Assembly: GCA_027459705.1 (NCBI GenBank)
Contig: DAIDHM010000118.1
Location: 22,597-86,596 of the forward strand
Reading direction: 5' to 3'
Source: Ktedonobacteria bacterium
GTDB lineage: Bacteria > Chloroflexota > Ktedonobacteria > Ktedonobacterales > JACDGC01
Length of the DNA stretch: 64,000 bases
Positions 33,971 through 43,231 of this stretch are shown here, piece by piece (positions within the stretch are counted from its first letter, which is position 1; every line of letters begins with the position of its first letter). The translations under genes were made by a program, and so were the position numbers. The notes below the pieces were generated by a model that worked only from the letters and a program-made list of their open reading frames with translations, did not search any database and was not told where the DNA came from.

Positions 33971-35542
33971 TCAGTTGCCTTCGTTGACGTAGAAGATCGT
34001 ACTGGTCAGGAGATTGGCATTGGTCAGCTCTGTCCAGGCAATCACCTGAGCTGAGATACCGATAACATTCGTGCTGGTTGGGATACTTCCGATATCTTGC
34101 TCTTGTTGGGAAGCGACACTGTAGAGATGCATCCCGCTGCTATCCCGCCAAAGAATATATCCAGGCCCACGCCAGACATCGTTGAGCGCGACATCGTCGC
34201 CAGACAGTTTCTTGACGCTCCCATCCGAATTCAACGTGACAATTGTGCCAATTAATCGCAAGACCGGTGTGCCACTACCGTCAGAAGTAAAGATCTCCGT
34301 GCGTGTCTCAAACCAGGCGAGATGCCCCCCAGCGACGACCGGGCGATAGGCATCAATATCATTCGTCACCGGGCCACTCGTAGCGCTGCTTCCGATATTT
34401 TGCTGGATCAGCACGCTGTGAGGGATGCCGTCAGAGCCAGTCATCACCCGCACCCAGGTCGCCGTCGAGCCATACAGCGCGACATCCGTCAAGGTTTCAC
34501 CGTTACTGGTCTGGGCAATAACCGTACTCACAGGTGCGGCGCCACTGAGATCGATGGTTTCAATGATAGATGACCCATCCGCCAAATTCATGGCTACGAG
34601 GACGGTTTGTTTATAAGCCCAGACGCTATTGACCTGCTGGATGTGACTGCCAAGCAATGTGTCACCCACTTGCATCAAGGTCGTCGCGCCATCGGTTCCT
34701 ACTGGGTGTACGGTGCCATCCGTGGCGATAGGAGCGCTCTGCAGCGACCATTCCCCATTCGGCGTACCGACCAGCCAAACGAGTAACTGCGAGGATAGCG
34801 CCTGTAAGGTAATTGGCGCGCTCGAAGGCATATTGAGGATGGGCGTCATCTGCTGACTATTTTGGCGGTCCCGCACGAAAAGCATCTGCTGCCCAGCGGT
34901 ATTCTGAGCGACGTAAATGATCTGATTGCTATCCGCCAGGACACTGGTGACGATGGGATAGCGCGAGTCCGCGTCCGCATGGGCGGGCACACCCGAACAC
35001 GCCACGCAGGCCGCGGGAATATTGGGGACGTTCGGTGTGTTGACGTTGAGAATCGCCAGAATATGCGAAGTGAAGACGATAGCCAAGAGTGCCGCGACCG
35101 TAGCGATGGCGGTAAATTTTCCAAAGAGCACGCGCGGCGGCCGAATGCGACGCAGACCAACCTCGCCGACTCTTGCGGCGACAGCCACCGGATGGCTTGG
35201 TGCCACGATCGTGGGCACAAGCAGCGGAGTGATGTTCGGCGCAACAACCGGGGTTACACGGGGCGCGGGTGGAAGGTCTTCTGGGGCCAACGGTGGCGCG
35301 ACGCCACGCTCCAAGGCAACCTGTTCAGCCTGGATCGCGGCAAAGACGCGATCACGGAAGGACGGCGGTGGTGAGATGGTCGGCAACTGGCGCAGAGCTT
35401 CGCCGACCTGGCGTGCCTCCGCTTCCCAGCGACGGCATGCCGCGCAATCCACCAGGTGGTCTTGCACCGCCTGCTGATCTGTTCGCGACCATTCTCCTCG
35501 ACGATAGGCCGCCAGGAGAATTCGTACCTCTTCGCACTTCAT
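33971..35542 (-). CDS. Membrane anti-sigma factor with zinc-finger domain and beta-propeller-like sensor
   Basis: 523 aa. Residues 1-60 form a zf-HC2 domain (MKCEEVRILLAAYRRGEWS, then H-x3-C-x2-C in QDHLVDCAACRRW). A Pro-rich linker leads to one membrane segment (FTAIATVAALLAIVFTSHIL, about residue 145). The remaining 350 residues are outside the membrane and consist of repeated beta motifs (QIIYVAQNTAGQQMLFV, LVWLVGTPNGEWSLQ, HLAWFETRTEIFTSD) resembling a TolB/WD-like propeller. It should sequester the sigma factor encoded just upstream (ATGA overlap) until a surface signal acts. Propeller assignment is by pattern only. Confidence 0.85.
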   Translation of the reverse strand: MKCEEVRILLAAYRRGEWSRTDQQAVQDHLVDCAACRRWEAEARQVGEALRQLPTISPPPSFRDRVFAAIQAEQVALERGVAPPLAPEDLPPAPRVTPVVAPNITPLLVPTIVAPSHPVAVAARVGEVGLRRIRPPRVLFGKFTAIATVAALLAIVFTSHILAILNVNTPNVPNIPAACVACSGVPAHADADSRYPIVTSVLADSNQIIYVAQNTAGQQMLFVRDRQNSQQMTPILNMPSSAPITLQALSSQLLVWLVGTPNGEWSLQSAPIATDGTVHPVGTDGATTLMQVGDTLLGSHIQQVNSVWAYKQTVLVAMNLADGSSIIETIDLSGAAPVSTVIAQTSNGETLTDVALYGSTATWVRVMTGSDGIPHSVLIQQNIGSSATSGPVTNDIDAYRPVVAGGHLAWFETRTEIFTSDGSGTPVLRLIGTIVTLNSDGSVKKLSGDDVALNDVWRGPGYILWRDSSGMHLYSVASQQEQDIGSIPTSTNVIGISAQVIAWTELTNANLLTSTIFYVNEGN

Positions 35543-36336
35543 GGCCGTTCCGCTTCCTGTCTGTACAGTGTGATGAATTTTTCTCTGGCGCGCATGAGCC
35601 GCATCTTCACTGCCGAGGCGCTGATATCCAGCATCTCAGCGATCTCCGCACACGAAAACCCTTCATATTCATATAAAAGCAAGCACGTCGCGTATTTGGG
35701 GGGCAATTGTTCCAGCACATGGTGCACGGCTTCGCGCTCCGCCACATGCTGTTCGAAGCGCGCGCCATCATAACCAATGCCCGGGCCAAGCAAGCTCGAT
35801 CCACCAGATGCGAGATCATCGCCATCCGTCACAGGCACACCCGCACCAATACCGCGGTCTTCATTGAAGAGCGAGAGCGGCAACCAGGCGATCAGCTTGC
35901 GTCGACGCAAGGCATCCGTTGCGGTATTCGACGCGATGCGATAGAGCCAGGAGGAGAGCGCACCGGCCTGGATGGTGGTGCCAGTTGAGAGGGCGCGATA
36001 GACTTTGACGAACACATCTTGCGCGAGGTCATACGCTTGTTCGCGATTGCCGACCAGGCGATAGAGGTAATTGGTCAATGGCGTCTGAAAGCGTTCGAAA
36101 ATCGCTTCGAACTGCCCGATATCCACCAAAGGCGCGACTGGAGCCTGGCTATCCTCTTCGAGGTCAGCCATCATATCGGTTGTCTCGCGCGCCACTATGC
36201 TGGACATGGTGTCGTTCTCTCCTGGCACTGTAAGGTCGTCCGACTTCGCCACTTCCGCCGCTTCGGCTGATTGCCGTTGCGCATCCGCGTCGTCGTTTGA
36301 TCCATTCATTTGATCCAGACGTGAGAACCCCTGCAT
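35539..36336 (-). CDS. RNA polymerase ECF sigma-70 factor with long acidic N-terminus
   Basis: 265 aa from ATG 36336 (GGGAG upstream); starts at 36402 or at an internal ATG preceded by GGAGAG (about 36207) cannot be excluded. Region 2: DLAQDVFVKVYRALSTG and SSWLYRIASNTATDALRRRK; region 4: LPPKYATCLLLYEYEGFSCAEIAEMLD and SASAVKMRLMRAREKF. An unusual insert (about 45 residues, DRGIGAGVPVTDGDDLASGG) separates the two regions. The N-terminal 80-90 residues are acidic and disordered. Coupled to the anti-sigma gene by ATGA. Confidence 0.9.
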   Translation of the reverse strand: MQGFSRLDQMNGSNDDADAQRQSAEAAEVAKSDDLTVPGENDTMSSIVARETTDMMADLEEDSQAPVAPLVDIGQFEAIFERFQTPLTNYLYRLVGNREQAYDLAQDVFVKVYRALSTGTTIQAGALSSWLYRIASNTATDALRRRKLIAWLPLSLFNEDRGIGAGVPVTDGDDLASGGSSLLGPGIGYDGARFEQHVAEREAVHHVLEQLPPKYATCLLLYEYEGFSCAEIAEMLDISASAVKMRLMRAREKFITLYRQEAERP

Positions 36337-36783
36337 TTGGTCACATCTCCCGGAAAAGAACTGCGCATCCGTCGCTCCACCATTTCGCTGTCCGCTCGCC
36401 ACTATCTGACCGCGAACCAGATTGCGCGATGTTCCTCCCTAAGTGTATGCCAAATGGTCAAGTGAGCCATGCTGCGATATTCCATTGGGTATGTGCGACG
36501 CGCGTTGCGATCTCGCTCCGGTGAATCCACAGGTCGGTATGATCCTGGTTAAACCGGTGTACCCACAAGCGCCAGTGCATCGCGGTGCTGCTTCAGCATT
36601 CGCCCTGGCTTACGGACATGATTGGCAATTTCGCTGTATTTCAGCGATAATGCCAAGCGGGTAAGGTCCCCGATGCGTGGTGATTTGAGGCGATGTGCCG
36701 GAGTGGAGCAAGGGCAGGCTTTTTAGTTCTGGGATGCACGCTATGCGACGAGGTATGAGCGGGAAGGAGGGCAACACAAAACG
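36337..36783. other. Divergent intergenic region between the sigma factor and the 231-aa gene
   Basis: No gene supported. No clear vegetative promoter was found; a GGAAC element near 36430 (minus strand) might be an ECF-type -35 for autoregulation. GGAAGGAGG near 36761-36769 serves the + strand gene, 13-14 nt from its ATG. Confidence 0.35.
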
Positions 36784-37479
36784 ATGGGTGCGATCACAGA
36801 CTGGCGCGACGCGCTGGAAGACCCGCGTTTCTGGGCGTGCTATTATACTGTTGACGATGAGGTACGCGAAGAAGCTTTTGGGACTACCTACCAACAACTT
36901 GAGCCATATTATCTCCGAATGATTGGCTGTGACGATCTCCCCGAAATTGTCAACGTACCCGAAGTGCTCGACGCGGTCGAAGGTAGCATCATTCACATTC
37001 CCTTTCCCGAAGATTTCCATTGGGATATTGAAATACGGGCCAGTGGAGAACACCATACCCTCTACCATCCACACTATTGGCCAACCGGACTGCCTGCTGG
37101 TTTGGTCAGCGAAACGCCATGCCTCCCCTCGTTGCGGTGGCGCGAGCTCTGGCAATGCGCGGTCTGCGCCGAGGTCCGTGACTTTCGCCCAACTGCGCTG
37201 GTGCCCCTTTTCTTCCCTCTCATCGCCCTGACAGAAGACGATGATCTCGCCCAGGTGCGGACTATCGTTGGCGATGCCTGGAGTGAACTGGATGTCGTCG
37301 CGGTCAACCGCCTGGATTACTGGTTGGAGCACCTCATCAGACCGTCAGCTCCCAGCAACACCTGGCTGGATGATCCACTCGTGGGGTGGCGCGCCACGTC
37401 GGGTACGAGTGTGCGGGCGCAGGGATCGCGAGCCTTTGCTCCTTTTCTGGAGATGCTGGATCGCCAGGTGGGGACGTAG
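36784..37479 (+). CDS. Hypothetical protein, 231 aa
   Basis: No signal peptide or membrane segment; acidic and rich in aromatic residues (DPRFWACYYTVDDEVREEAFG, HWDIEIRASGEHHTLYHP). The HHTLYHPHYWP block and paired C-x2-C (ECCA-like WQCAVCAEV) are the only distinctive features. Composition resembles bacterial immunity or SMI1-like proteins, but no family can be named. It has a good Shine-Dalgarno and ends before a convergent gene. Confidence 0.65.
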   Translation: MGAITDWRDALEDPRFWACYYTVDDEVREEAFGTTYQQLEPYYLRMIGCDDLPEIVNVPEVLDAVEGSIIHIPFPEDFHWDIEIRASGEHHTLYHPHYWPTGLPAGLVSETPCLPSLRWRELWQCAVCAEVRDFRPTALVPLFFPLIALTEDDDLAQVRTIVGDAWSELDVVAVNRLDYWLEHLIRPSAPSNTWLDDPLVGWRATSGTSVRAQGSRAFAPFLEMLDRQVGT

Positions 37480-37500
37480 CTACCAATGCCTCATCCGCGA

Positions 37501-38943
37501 TCACATTCGATTCAGCATGACGGAAATATCGCCGCCCCGCAGGCAGCGCGCGCCTGGTTGTGGATTCTGCGAGATGACCACACCAGCCGGATAATTCGGA
37601 AACGCCACGGTTTCACCCATCACCAGCACGCGCAAGCCGTGGCTCTGCGCCAGGGCCATCGCTTCCGCTAGTGTGCATCCGCGCAGATCTGGGGTAGTGG
37701 CGACCATCTCGCCCATCACCTCCTGAAACCAGGTGCGCAGGTCGTCTTTTCGCTGATTGGCCTGCTGAATGTCCCCGCGCTTTTTGAGCGCCGTCTGGCT
37801 GCGATTGATGGCATCCCGGATCTGCTGGGGGTGAGGCACCATCGCCATGCGAATCCAGTCTTTATCGGGTGTGGCGCTGGATTTGACGATGACAGTACCA
37901 TAGCCCACGAGCCGCGCCCAGACAGAGGTAACCTCCAGATCAACGACCTGGATCTTGGAGTACTCAATGGCGATATCTGTCTCGAAGAGCACAAAATATT
38001 TACGTTGCACATCAATGACACGGCGTGTCGTCAGGATGAAGACGTCATCCACGAAATCCAGATATGCCAGCAATCCCCAGATTACCCCCACTACGCTCAG
38101 GACTAACGTGAGCATCCCCAACGGCACGGCGAGCGAAGCGCTCAGCCAGATGCTCAGGATGGCGGCGACCAGGACCAGGAGCGCCCAGCGCTCGCGTACC
38201 AGGAGGGCCCACCAGTGCCGACTGATGACACCGAGTTGCTGTTCGCCTTGCTCCAGCGGAACGCGTGCCGCGCGGCTCAATGGCCACGCAAGGCTGACTT
38301 CCGCCGAGAGCGGCGTTGGCGCGGGCATCGGTTCTGGCGCGCCGAGCGTATCCAGGACGTGCTGAAGGCGCGGATCAGCAATCAGTGGCAATGTGGGGTG
38401 GCTGACCTGGCGTGCGCGGTCGCGCGCCTCCTGGATCTGAACATCCACCTGACGCGGTGCGTAGATATCCCTGAAGATAATCCGCTGTCCCGCGGAGCCC
38501 GCGATCTCGACAGACCCGAAGCCGAGCAACCAGTGCATAATCGAGGAGGTGATGACGCGGGTCGCCTGGATTTTGGGCAGGGGGATCTCTACGTCTTGCT
38601 GGGTGACGCCATGAAAACTCTGAATCACGCGCTGATCGGTAATGCTATAGAGCGTATTCCACCAATGATAGGCATCATCGACAACCCATCGCACCAACAT
38701 CAGCAAGGTGATCGCCCCAGTCAATACCTCCGCGATACCCCAGAGAGCGCCTGGCACCATCGTATTGGCTTGGCCGATCAGGAGCGCGAACAGCAGCATG
38801 AGGCCGAGGACGATCGGCCAGGTGCCAACGAGCAGACGATAGGGGTGCTGGCGAGCCACCAGCACAACCTGCTCATCAGGTTGAGCACCGTGGAATGTGG
38901 CCTGCCAGGAAAACCATTGCGGTGATTGTGCGGCGCGCATCAT
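37501..38943 (-). CDS. Membrane protein with two bacterial PH (bPH2) domains and a C-terminal PASTA domain
   Basis: About 480 aa; the ATG pair at 38943/38940 follows GGGGG-AAGG, and a GTG at 38958 is possible. Two halves each have a pair of membrane segments followed by a bPH2 domain: LYSITDQRVIQSFHGVTQQDVEIPL and DVFILTTRRVIDVQRKYFV with EYSKIQVVDLEVTSVWARL. Residues about 415-480 form one PASTA domain (TPDLRGCTLAEAMALAQSHG ... PAGVVISQNPQPGARCLRGG). PASTA domains usually bind muropeptides on Ser/Thr kinases or PBPs; joining one to YdbS/YdbT-like bPH2 domains is unusual. Confidence 0.85.
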   Translation of the reverse strand: MMRAAQSPQWFSWQATFHGAQPDEQVVLVARQHPYRLLVGTWPIVLGLMLLFALLIGQANTMVPGALWGIAEVLTGAITLLMLVRWVVDDAYHWWNTLYSITDQRVIQSFHGVTQQDVEIPLPKIQATRVITSSIMHWLLGFGSVEIAGSAGQRIIFRDIYAPRQVDVQIQEARDRARQVSHPTLPLIADPRLQHVLDTLGAPEPMPAPTPLSAEVSLAWPLSRAARVPLEQGEQQLGVISRHWWALLVRERWALLVLVAAILSIWLSASLAVPLGMLTLVLSVVGVIWGLLAYLDFVDDVFILTTRRVIDVQRKYFVLFETDIAIEYSKIQVVDLEVTSVWARLVGYGTVIVKSSATPDKDWIRMAMVPHPQQIRDAINRSQTALKKRGDIQQANQRKDDLRTWFQEVMGEMVATTPDLRGCTLAEAMALAQSHGLRVLVMGETVAFPNYPAGVVISQNPQPGARCLRGGDISVMLNRM

Positions 38944-38988
38944 CCTTGCCCCCCTCACCCAAGGAAACGATCGGTTGGTCGCATGCGG

Positions 38989-39549
38989 CTACTTCTTGGG
39001 AGCGCTCGCGGCCTGGCGACGCATGACAATCGCGATGATAGCAATAACCATGCCCACCAGAATCAACGGCACGAGGCTCTGCTTTGTCAGATCCGCAGTC
39101 GGAAATTGGATATGCAAGTCCGAGAGGTAGCCCTGGCTGAAGACGAAGAGGGCGATGAAGGTGCCATTGAGGGCGCCCAAAATGAACCCTGCTACATGTT
39201 CACCGAAATCTTTCGGCGGGGCTTTGCCGCCAAAATGATTGCCCATGTAATACGAGAGCGCGATCAGCGCCGTCAAGCCCGCCAACAGTAGCAAGTTTGC
39301 CCAGATTCCGCTCAATACTTGATGGTTGATGTTGTCAGATGCCGATTGATTGCCGATCAGCGACATCGCGCCCGCGCCCAAACGCAAAGGGAGTTGTGAG
39401 AAAAATTGTTGTCCGGCAAACGTGAAGAGCGCCAGAGTGAGCGAGATTCCCCCCAGGGTCCAGACTTCACGCGAGGGTCCACGCAGACTGCCGATGATGC
39501 CAAACATACTGAAGAAGACTATAAGGGTCTGTGGCGATGAAATGGTCAT
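38989..39549 (-). CDS. CvpA-like membrane protein
   Basis: 186 aa with four or five membrane segments. IIGSLRGPSREVWTLGGISL at residues 18-37 and the Gly-rich fourth segment (HVAGFILGALNGTFIALFV) match the CvpA/colicin V production family pattern (G-x-x-R-G...). The function of this family is poorly defined; a membrane-integrity role is known in Enterobacteria. It lies 45 nt upstream of the bPH2-PASTA gene on the same strand, so they may be co-transcribed. Confidence 0.7.
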   Translation of the reverse strand: MTISSPQTLIVFFSMFGIIGSLRGPSREVWTLGGISLTLALFTFAGQQFFSQLPLRLGAGAMSLIGNQSASDNINHQVLSGIWANLLLLAGLTALIALSYYMGNHFGGKAPPKDFGEHVAGFILGALNGTFIALFVFSQGYLSDLHIQFPTADLTKQSLVPLILVGMVIAIIAIVMRRQAASAPKK

Positions 39550-39708
39550 TCCCCAACCTCCTTGTCACGCGCCGCGCCGCAAAGACGCGACCGGGACATC
39601 CTCCGTTCCCACGATCCGGGTGTGGCTCATCCAGATCTATCGACATCTCTACGCAATAAGTATACCGACCGGTGGTACTCTCGTCGGTTTCCTTGCGGTC
39701 CTGGATAC

Positions 39709-39737
39709 TTGCCATTACAGCATTTGGGCAATACAAT
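39709..39737 (+). promoter_or_regulatory. Promoter for the ruvX-mltG-uppP group
   Basis: -35 TTGCCA (39709-39714), 17-bp spacer, -10 TACAAT (39732-39737), 55 nt before the proposed ruvX start. Confidence 0.68.
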
Positions 39738-39791
39738 AGCGCTGATGATGTTGAAAGACGCGCCACAAGCGTGTGCCACGGTGGGACGATA

Positions 39792-40277
39792 GTGAACGTG
39801 CTGGGGGATGTTGTCCGTGAACGCGTGCCAGCCCGTCTCATGGCGCTGGATGTTGGAGACGTGCGGATTGGGGTCGCCGTCTGTGATGCTTCACAGATTG
39901 CCGTGACAGCCCATAGCGTCATTGCGCGGCGACCTCAGGCGTCCGCGTTAGCACGAATTGTGCTTCTGGTAGCCACTGAAGAGATCGCTGGAGTCATCGT
40001 TGGCTTACCACTCAGTCTCAATGGTGAGTATTCTGATCAGACCCGCTCTGTCGCAGCATTCGTAGCAGTGCTGACGCCACTGCTCTCTGTGCCCATTCAG
40101 ACCTGGGATGAGCGCTATACAACCGTAGAAGCGGAACGCATCCTGCGCGAGCAGAGAGTGCGCCGCGACCGCTGGCGAGCGCGCATCGATGCGATCGCGG
40201 CCGCGGTCATTTTGCAAGATTTTTTAGATGCCCACCGTCCACCGATCTTGATGGGTGAACAGCCAACCACGCTGTAG
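39792..40277 (+). CDS. ruvX: Holliday junction resolvase-like pre-16S rRNA nuclease
   Basis: 161 aa from GTG 39792 (GGTGGG 6 nt upstream); ATG 39840 is an alternative. RNase H-like YqgF fold: ALDVGDVRIGVAVCD (first catalytic Asp), VIVGLPLSLNGEYSDQT (G-L-P), WDERYTTVEAERIL (Glu) and RIDAIAAAVILQDFL (last Asp). It matures the 5' end of 16S rRNA in E. coli. It precedes mltG by 42 nt, a gene order seen in many bacteria. Confidence 0.9.
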   Translation: MNVLGDVVRERVPARLMALDVGDVRIGVAVCDASQIAVTAHSVIARRPQASALARIVLLVATEEIAGVIVGLPLSLNGEYSDQTRSVAAFVAVLTPLLSVPIQTWDERYTTVEAERILREQRVRRDRWRARIDAIAAAVILQDFLDAHRPPILMGEQPTTL

Positions 40278-40319
40278 GTCTGGGCAGTCTGGCGATAGTT
40301 CAAGGAGCTGAGAAAACCT

Positions 40320-41708
40320 ATGGCAAGACCTCGTCCGGGCGATCCCCGCGCGTTCAGTGGTCGGCAGATGGGTGGTCCCCCCCCTTCAGGGGCGGCGAAG
40401 AAATCCGCGCCGCGATCCCAATCGACCGTGATTATCCTGGGATGTATTCTCGCGCTGGTAGCGTTTTTGTTCGGCTATTTCGCCTTGACGATTCAGGCTG
40501 ATATCTCAAAGCCGCTCGCCGCACCCAACGCGCCTATGCGATCCTTTACCATTAATCAAGGCGATTCCTTTAAAGCGGTCACGGTGAATCTGGAAAATCA
40601 ACACTTCATTCGTAGTGCTCTGGTCTTTCAATATTATGTGAAACTCAAAAAGCTTACCCCAACCATCGATCCTGGGACCTACCAACTCTCGCCGAGCATG
40701 ACGCTCTCGGGTATTCTCAATGTGCTCAATCAGGGTGTCTCACAACCGACAGCTTATATCACGATTGCCCCGGGAATGCGGGTGACCCAGTATCCGGACG
40801 CCATTGTTGGGACAGCGGTCGATCAATTGGGGCCGAATGGCAAGTCGGTATCTCTGCCAAATTTCAGCGCCGCGGATTTTTTGAAATATGCCCGCGATGG
40901 CCAGACCTTTACAGGGGAGAGCAATTACTGGTTCCTCCAGCCGTGGGATACGACCAAAGGCGCCTATGCCGCGCTGGAAGGTTACCTTTATCCCGATACC
41001 TATCAGATTTACCAAAACGCCACGGCGGTGGATATCATCAAGACCATGCTGGATGCTTTTGGGCGCGTGCTCTGTCCTGGGCCGAGCACCAATCCCAATG
41101 CGTATATTTACGATAGTACGCAGTGTCAGCAAAACCAGACCATTATTGATTATAAATCCGCTCAGTTCGCCAACGCGAACGGCTCCGTCTCGGCGGTTCC
41201 AGGCGCGAGCGCGAAGATCGGGGTCTTCGATGCCCTGAAAGCCAGTGGGCTCACCCTGCAGCAGGCGCTCATCCTGGCATCGCTCTCTGAACGCGAGGCA
41301 CGGACTCCGTTGAACTTCGCGCTCGTAGATAGCGTCTACTACAACCGCCTCAAAAAACCGACGCAAGAGACGCAAGGGTTCCTGAACGCGGATCCCGCCT
41401 ACCAGTATTACCTGGGTAGCCAGTCCAATGCCACGACGGCTTATCCACCAGTCGACATTACGACGATCCCGAAATCGGATCCCAAAAATCCCTATAACCT
41501 CTATGCCAACCATGGATTGCCGCCAAGCGCGATCTCTAATCCGTCAGCGGTTCCCTTATTGGCGGCCATCGATCCACCGAATACCACCGACTACTGGTTT
41601 TTCTACGCGAAGAGCGATTGTAACAATCATTACTATCGCTACTACAACGACTTTGTCAACGCGCAGAACACCCTGGGTCTGCCCGGCCCCAACGATTGCA
41701 AAAGCTAG
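40320..41708 (+). CDS. mltG: Endolytic murein transglycosylase
   Basis: 462 aa. A Pro/Gly-rich cytoplasmic tail and one membrane segment (VIILGCILALVAFLFGYFAL, about 37-56) precede a LysM-like region (ITIAPGMRVTQYPDAIV) and the YceG catalytic core: LEGYLYPDTYQIY, ASLSEREAR with the presumed catalytic Glu (usually ASIIEKEA), and YNLYANHGLPPSAISNPS with the terminal YWFFYAKSD. It cuts nascent glycan strands and sets their length. An insert of about 70 residues (GPSTNPNAYIYDSTQCQQNQ...) before the catalytic motif makes it longer than most homologues. Confidence 0.92.
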   Translation: MARPRPGDPRAFSGRQMGGPPPSGAAKKSAPRSQSTVIILGCILALVAFLFGYFALTIQADISKPLAAPNAPMRSFTINQGDSFKAVTVNLENQHFIRSALVFQYYVKLKKLTPTIDPGTYQLSPSMTLSGILNVLNQGVSQPTAYITIAPGMRVTQYPDAIVGTAVDQLGPNGKSVSLPNFSAADFLKYARDGQTFTGESNYWFLQPWDTTKGAYAALEGYLYPDTYQIYQNATAVDIIKTMLDAFGRVLCPGPSTNPNAYIYDSTQCQQNQTIIDYKSAQFANANGSVSAVPGASAKIGVFDALKASGLTLQQALILASLSEREARTPLNFALVDSVYYNRLKKPTQETQGFLNADPAYQYYLGSQSNATTAYPPVDITTIPKSDPKNPYNLYANHGLPPSAISNPSAVPLLAAIDPPNTTDYWFFYAKSDCNNHYYRYYNDFVNAQNTLGLPGPNDCKS

Positions 41709-41747
41709 GGTCGGCGCATCAGTCAAGACCGGTACCAGCGCTATTCC

Positions 41748-41774
41748 ACAACGGGCGGTTGTGCCGCCCGTTGT
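41748..41774 (+). terminator. Hairpin between mltG and uppP
   Basis: ACAACGGGCGG/CCGCCCGTTGT, an 11-bp stem with a 5-nt loop and no T-run, ending 14 nt before the uppP ATG. It may reduce read-through or affect uppP translation, since AGAGG (the likely Shine-Dalgarno) follows immediately. Confidence 0.5.
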
Positions 41775-41788
41775 ATTGAGAGGCAGAC

Positions 41789-42769
41789 ATGGATCCGCAC
41801 ACCATCATACAAGTCTTGTTCTTAGCGCTCTTGCAGGGCGTCACGGAGCTGTTCCCCGTCAGCAGCCTGGGGCATACGGTCCTCATCCCCGGCCTGCTGG
41901 GGTGGGGGAATCTGTTGCAGAGTGACACCTTTCTCCCCTTGCTGGTCATGCTGCATCTTGGCACAGCGACGGCTTTGCTCACATTCTTTTGGCGCGATTG
42001 GGTAAAGCTCTTGCGCGGCGGGCTGCGTGTCGTGGTTGCCGGGAAGTTGACGCGTGATGTCGACCCCGATGGCTATGGTCGCCAGTTGATGCTGGTCATC
42101 GTGGGGACAGTCCCCGCGGGATTGATCGGAGTCATCTTGCAGAAACCATTGGAGAGTAATTTCAGTTATCCGATCATCGCTTGCGCGTTTCTGGCGATGA
42201 ATGGGGCGGTGTTGATGCTCGGTGAGCGACTTTACGCGGCGCAGCGACGAAAACAGGTGGTGATGACGCAAGCCGGAGGACATGCGGCGCCGATGTCGAT
42301 GGGCGCTTTCGCCGAAGCGGGGATGGCCCGACCCGGTAACATACCATCGGGCGAGATTGGCCGCACTATCGACGATATGAGCTTCATGCAGGCGATTTTG
42401 ATCGGCTCGGCCCAGGCCTTTGCTCTGATTCCGGGTATCTCGCGCTCTGGCATCACGATGGCGGCAGGGATGGCCAGTGGCTTGAGCCATGAAGCTTCCG
42501 CGCGCTTCACTTTCTTGCTGGCGACGCCGATCATTGCGGCGGCGGGGGTCCTGGAGGTACCCAAACTGTTGACGGCGGCGAATCGGCATTTCCTGCCTAT
42601 CGCGCTGGTTGGCGGTCTGTTGGCGGGCATCGCGGCGTATCTCAGCGTGCGCTTTCTGATGCGTTACTTCGAGACGAACCGTCTGACGCCATTCGCGTAT
42701 TACTGCCTCACAGTGGGCGTGCTCGGGTTTGGGTACTTTTTGCTCCAATACATGCACGTCTTGCCATAG
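41789..42769 (+). CDS. uppP: Undecaprenyl-diphosphatase (BacA type)
   Basis: 326 aa, polytopic. Signature motifs LLQGVTELFPVSSLGH (residues 14-29) and PGISRSGITMAAGMASG form the active site that removes a phosphate from undecaprenyl diphosphate, recycling the lipid carrier for peptidoglycan; overexpression confers bacitracin resistance. A loop of about 45 residues (VVMTQAGGHAAPMSMG...IDD) between membrane segments makes it longer than the usual 270 aa. Clustered with ruvX and mltG. Confidence 0.95.
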   Translation: MDPHTIIQVLFLALLQGVTELFPVSSLGHTVLIPGLLGWGNLLQSDTFLPLLVMLHLGTATALLTFFWRDWVKLLRGGLRVVVAGKLTRDVDPDGYGRQLMLVIVGTVPAGLIGVILQKPLESNFSYPIIACAFLAMNGAVLMLGERLYAAQRRKQVVMTQAGGHAAPMSMGAFAEAGMARPGNIPSGEIGRTIDDMSFMQAILIGSAQAFALIPGISRSGITMAAGMASGLSHEASARFTFLLATPIIAAAGVLEVPKLLTAANRHFLPIALVGGLLAGIAAYLSVRFLMRYFETNRLTPFAYYCLTVGVLGFGYFLLQYMHVLP

Positions 42770-42850
42770 GTGCGCTGTTCGGGTACACTGCTGACGGACT
42801 ACGGACATGGGTCCGTTGCATCAATCATCATCAAGGAGATCATTTCATCC

Positions 42851-43060
42851 ATGAAACCCGCGTTTTTGCTCGGCGTTCTGCTCTTCGTCGTCTTTGCGGC
42901 GATCGGGGTGTACTATCTCATCCCCACTCCCGGCCATGCTCATATTCTGGCATCCATCCCTGGTAAAGTGGATGTCACGCATGCGGTCGCGGCTTTCGCG
43001 GTTGCCATCGTGGCTCTCTTCGCCGGTCGTTTCATGGCGAACTCTGGCTCCCAGAAATAA
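42851..43060 (+). CDS. Small two-TM membrane protein, YYL-x-P-x2-GH type (A)
   Basis: 69 aa from ATG 42851 (AAGGAG, 12 nt spacing). Two membrane segments, FLLGVLLFVVFAAIGVYYL and AVAAFAVAIVALFAGRFM, joined by IPTPGHAHILASIPGKVDVTH. Homologous over its whole length to the next gene (43232), sharing YYL(I/V)P-x2-GH, a His before the second segment, and (G/A)R near the end. Function unknown; it follows uppP by 81 nt. Confidence 0.7.
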   Translation: MKPAFLLGVLLFVVFAAIGVYYLIPTPGHAHILASIPGKVDVTHAVAAFAVAIVALFAGRFMANSGSQK

Positions 43061-43231
43061 GTATTCGTCTTCGTAAGTCCAGCATCGCGGTAATGACCTG
43101 CGTGCCCATCACCCTGGCAAACGGGGGCATGGGCACACACGTCGCTCTCCTCAGCGCGCAGACTTGCGATCAGACAGTATCTCGAAGCGTTCTATCGAAA
43201 AATTGAGATGACGATGGACGGAGGATCGCTG

